Shown one piece after another: positions 60,606-64,000 of a stretch of 64,000 bases of DNA (the stretch's first letter is position 1; every line of letters begins with the position of its first letter). Under the pieces are notes generated by a model. It was not told the origin of the DNA, made no database searches, and saw only the letters and a program-made list of their open reading frames with translations. The position numbers and the translations under genes were made by a program. Origin of the DNA: Kryptolebias marmoratus (lineage: Eukaryota > Chordata > Actinopteri > Cyprinodontiformes > Rivulidae); contig NC_051446.1 in assembly GCF_001649575.2 (NCBI RefSeq), forward strand, positions 22,053,030-22,117,029. The letters are read 5' to 3'.

Positions 60606-61415
60606 TAAATCAATGAATAGATATAATCGGATAATATAAATTGATAATTAGTGGAATAGGAGAAAAATAAATGTGGATTACTCCTTAATTCTAAGAGTTT
60701 CCTTAGCCCATAATTTAAAGGGGCATTGGGTTAAATTTGTCCATTTTGAAATGGAAAACCCCATAAAAAATCAATACCTCATCAACTATTTTGTTATTAT
60801 TTTATAAAATAACACCTTTTGGACTTAAACATTTTAACAGCCAATACAACACAGTCAGCACGCTGGGATTTCTGTCCCAGTTCCCTCACCGCTGCTGTTT
60901 TCCATCTTCATGTTGACATACATGTGCAATGATTCAGCGCAGCTGTTGACAAGAGGGAAGTCAGGTGTTTACTCCTGCCTGCAATCGGCTGTCTCGTTTG
61001 ACACCGAGTCTTCATGATCCTGTCAACAAGCGCACATATGGCACGGCACATCAAATACCCACATGTGCACAAACTCATTCACATGCACACACGTCACAAG
61101 GAGATGGCTCCAACATGGGTTGTTAAAGCTTGTGGCTTGCATCAGTGGGGTAGATCTGTTTGCCATCAGGGCCTTGTCAGTGCTGTCATCTTAATTTTGG
61201 ACTTGGCAAATCACCAAATTGCACTTGGTGCACCACACACCACTAACACTTTCCTGTTATGTACCATCATCTTCATCGGGGTGGAAAATGGATCAATGGA
61301 GGTCATTCCACATTTTTATGCCTTCCCCTCATAATCCGACGAAGAAAAACATTGTTGAAAGAAAACTATCTTCATGTATTTTTTCAAATGATTGCCTGTT
61401 ATTATAACTGCCAGC
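60606..61415. other. intergenic, nothing recognised
   Basis: About 60,860-61,320 is GC-richer with a 106-codon plus-strand frame that I do not recognise; a non-coding conserved block is an alternative. Confidence 0.35.
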
Positions 61416-61417
61416 CT

Positions 61418-62115
61418 CGACCTTTTGGTGATGGGTGATAATGTTTTTGCTCATGTCTGTGTGTGCTTGTGTGTTCGTGTGTCTGTCTGTTACCAAAATA
61501 TCTCATGAACCACTGAATGGACTTTACTGAAACTCATAGTGGATGAACATCTACAACCGATTAATGTTAGGAGTTAATCAAATTCAAGATGGCTGCCACT
61601 TCTAAGCCACTTAGCAAACACAAAAATATCTATAACTTTATAATTTTATTGACCTAAAATCTGGTGTGATAGTAGCTGAGGCGGATCCCCAGCTTATACT
61701 GTACTACAAATTGCAGAAGAATTTTATATTAAAATTTTGCCACAAACCATTTGGAGTTAACTCTGTCTGTTAGCAAACTACCAATGAACCACTGGATGGA
61801 TTTTAATGAAATGTTGAAGACATAATCGTGGATGTACATCTACAAGTGACTGTCACAATCAACTGGCCTTAGAATACACAAAATAATTCAGTCAGTTTTA
61901 CAGATACTTTGCTAAAATCAGATGTGGTAGTCACTGAGAATCATTAGAAACATATTCTCACCAAACCACATGAGATTGCAAACAATGTTATTTTCAAAGT
62001 TTGACCAAAATAACTATAAGTCCATCTTTCCTTAACATTGGATCTTTGTAGTCTAAAACATCTGGCATGACAGGCAGCGGGTGATATGCATTTCTTCAAA
62101 GAATGCTAGACCTTT
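61418..62115 (-). repeat. TIR-bearing dispersed repeat, two units, both ends present
   Basis: Reverse copy. It starts at the low-coordinate end with CCTTTTGGTGATGGGTGATA, a decayed terminus. Two units follow, with ATCTCATGAACCACTGAATG and CTACCAATGAACCACTGGAT, CAAGATGGCTGCCACTTC, and GTGTGATAGTAGCTGAG or GATGTGGTAGTCACTGAG. It ends GGCAGCGGGTGATATGCATT, then TCTTCAAAGAATGCTAGACC. Confidence 0.85.
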
Positions 62116-62159
62116 AATTTAATTAAGCTTTCCCCTTTGAGATTTATCTCTCCTACTCC

Positions 62160-62640
62160 AGCCAAAGCCATCGGGGGCCAAAAGCCACTGAAGCCTCTTA
62201 TTGAAATGACCATGTTATCAGACACAACATCACAAAGACGCAGCTTCAAAAAGAGGATGGTAATAAGTCTTGGTCAAGTGAAGTGCCTTTGTGTTGAACC
62301 GCTTAGTGTATGAAGAAGCAATTTTTCTATTACTCTGATGTTTGGGAGATGAAATGGCATCGCAGTGGTGGTCAGCTCTTCAGATTACTGCAGGAAAACG
62401 CTGTCAAAAACAGTGCTCGATAAGAGGGAGAGAACACACGTGCACCTTACCAAAATCTGTCAAAAATTATCTGATTATGCAGAATGTTGGATCTGCTTTT
62501 ATTCTCCATAACTGAGCGAGGCAGAGCAGATACGAGAGCAGGAAATTGGTTGTGACGGAAATTAGTATCCTTCGAAAGTGGAAAACAAGTGATAATCTCT
62601 CCAATGGTAATGAATTTCACATAAATAGGGGAAAAAAGTA
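62160..62640. other. candidate conserved non-coding block
   Basis: About 480 bases of repeat-free sequence with balanced composition (GCCATCGGGGGCCAAAAGCC, ATGGCATCGCAGTGGTGGTC, TTATTCTCCATAACTGAGCG). It is the longest such block in the right-hand 20 kb. Inference from appearance only. Confidence 0.25.
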
Positions 62641-63435
62641 GACTTAACCCATTTAACCATGATCTGAGTTGAACTTTAAGGCCTTTTCCAAGCCCCTGAT
62701 GGTGATACAGATTTGTATCTAAATAGGTATATTCACATTTTTATGCTATTTACTTTGAAACTGGTGCCTTTAAGATTTTTTTTCCCATATCTGTCAGCCT
62801 GTCTTTTACCAATACACTCACAGTTCAACCCCTCTTAATGCGTTCTGATTCAGAATATGTTCTAATCTCAAACCACTATCTTCAAAAGGCCATATGCCAT
62901 GCCTCTCTTTTGGGGCTGTCTATGATTGCCTCCTAGTAAGCTCTTTCTAGGGAGCTCTGTGGGGATTGCTCTGTTTGATCTATGCTACCTGAACTACAAT
63001 AGAGATGCATAGAAGGATCTCTTCTCTCTGATCTCTTCTCAATGCCAGCAGCACACTCTGTCTCCAAGTGGGCTGAGCTAATGCTTTGAGAAATACAACC
63101 TTGTTTTATAGCTGCTCTGTTCCAGCTATTTCAGCTCCAATAGTTCAATGAACCTAATCCAACTGGAGCTTTGTGATATCTGTGGTCGCAGCTAAAACCA
63201 AGGAAGGATTCTTATTGGCTCAGGACACTGACAATAAGAAAACCTACCTCATGATGGAACAGAAGTCTCTGCTTTTTCTTTAGTAATTCTAGAGTGTATT
63301 TCTTTCTCTTATCTATTTATATATTTGGATTAATCACTACAACCTGTAGGATTCAGCAGCATTAAGTCATTTTGGGTCCAGAAGCTCTTTTATTCATTTT
63401 AGGCAGGTTCAGAGAAGAAATATCTGCTTCCGATT
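62641..63435. other. intergenic, nothing recognised
   Basis: No supported features. Confidence 0.35.
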
Positions 63436-63439
63436 GCAT

Positions 63440-63600
63440 CACATGTAGTTATCACCCACCAATTAACTTTCAAGCCATCTTGAACCCAATTCAAGATGGC
63501 TGCCACAGCCAACTGACCTTAGAAAACTCAATGGTTGTAATTCAATCAGTTTTATAAAAATTGACATAACATTTTGTGTGGTAGTAGCTGAAACTAACAA
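63440..63600 (-). repeat. short copy of the TIR-bearing dispersed repeat
   Basis: Reverse, internally deleted copy: a GTTATCACCCACCAATTAAC terminus, CCCAATTCAAGATGGCTGCC and GTGTGGTAGTAGCTGAAAC. Only about 150 bases remain. Confidence 0.75.
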
Positions 63601-64000
63601 AGCTAACCTAATTAAAGTACCAACAAAAAAAGGGTATAAACAAAGAAAAAACAGAAGAATTAGACAAAAACTACTGATTAGATAAGTGCATCTTAGATAA
63701 ACTGATAAAGTAATCTAATTGAGTTGGCTATTAAAATGCAAAGCCATATGCTTGAACAGCTGAGCCTCTTATCAACCTCCAGTTTATTTATCCCATAAAG
63801 CTGGTCGACACTTAAGAGCTGCTGCTCTAATTGAAGGTGTGAAGATCAATAATTAAAGAACAAAGCTCCTTAACACTCTAATTCATTCCACTTTCATACA
63901 GTTGGTTTACCTTTTAACCTATTAAAGTCACACAATGAAATTAAAATAGATGTTTAATTTAAACTTAAAGCATTTGAGGGCTTTAAGTGCAACAAGCTTT
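63601..64000. other. intergenic, nothing recognised
   Basis: AT-rich sequence to the window end. No supported features. Confidence 0.4.

Noticed and set aside
44551..64000. Search for exons of sdk2 or other expected neighbours
   Set aside because: No fibronectin type III, immunoglobulin or other recognisable exon was seen on either strand.

Overview
This window is vertebrate, almost certainly teleost, genomic DNA. It is low in coding density, with long AT-rich introns, GT-AG splice sites, (AC)n and (TAA)n microsatellites, and many fish-type repeats (RTE/L2-like LINE tails, Tc1/mariner and hAT remnants, tRNA-headed SINE). A TIR-bearing repeat present at nine loci and GCTAAA-rich stretches remind me of cyprinodontiform/ovalentarian genomes, but the species cannot be fixed from the sequence alone.

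Two protein-coding genes are certain, both on the minus strand and head to tail. rpl38 (ribosomal protein eL38) is complete. Its coding exons lie between 44,255 and 41,350 and encode 70 residues, with a putative non-coding first exon, a TATA-like/ETS/pyrimidine-tract promoter near 44,513-44,548, and an AATAAA 24 nt after the stop. About 1.5 kb further along in the direction of transcription is the start of ttyh2 (tweety family member 2). Four coding exons (39,779-39,651; 24,243-24,071; 15,242-15,131; 3,989-3,769) give residues 1-211, separated by introns of 15.4, 8.8 and 11.1 kb. The rest of ttyh2 should lie to the left, beyond the 493-base gap. The order rpl38-ttyh2 is the same as on human chromosome 17q25.1, which supports assigning the tweety gene to the TTYH2 orthologue.

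Region by region: 1-493 is an assembly gap, followed by a short GT-rich minisatellite. From 0.65 to 39.8 kb is ttyh2, mostly intron, carrying a 1-kb hAT-type element with an 8-bp target duplication (13.0-14.0 kb), a degenerate Tc1/mariner copy (26.2-26.8 kb), copies of the TIR-bearing repeat, and a few compositionally distinct blocks that may be regulatory. From 39.5 to 40.4 kb is the GC-rich ttyh2 5' region and a CTCF-like motif. From 41.3 to 44.55 kb is rpl38. From 44.6 to 64.0 kb there is no recognisable gene; it holds a nested transposon pair, a second CTCF-like motif, LINE and SINE fragments, more copies of the TIR repeat, and several blocks that look like candidate conserved non-coding elements.

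Nothing resembles a CRISPR array, operon or other prokaryotic system. The most interesting leads are the TIR-bearing dispersed repeat, two unidentified exon-like segments (31.2 kb plus strand, 51.5-51.8 kb minus strand), a hammerhead-ribozyme-like core at 28.2 kb, and the two CTCF-like motifs flanking rpl38. No alignment or search could be run. All family assignments are from reading translations and motifs by eye.
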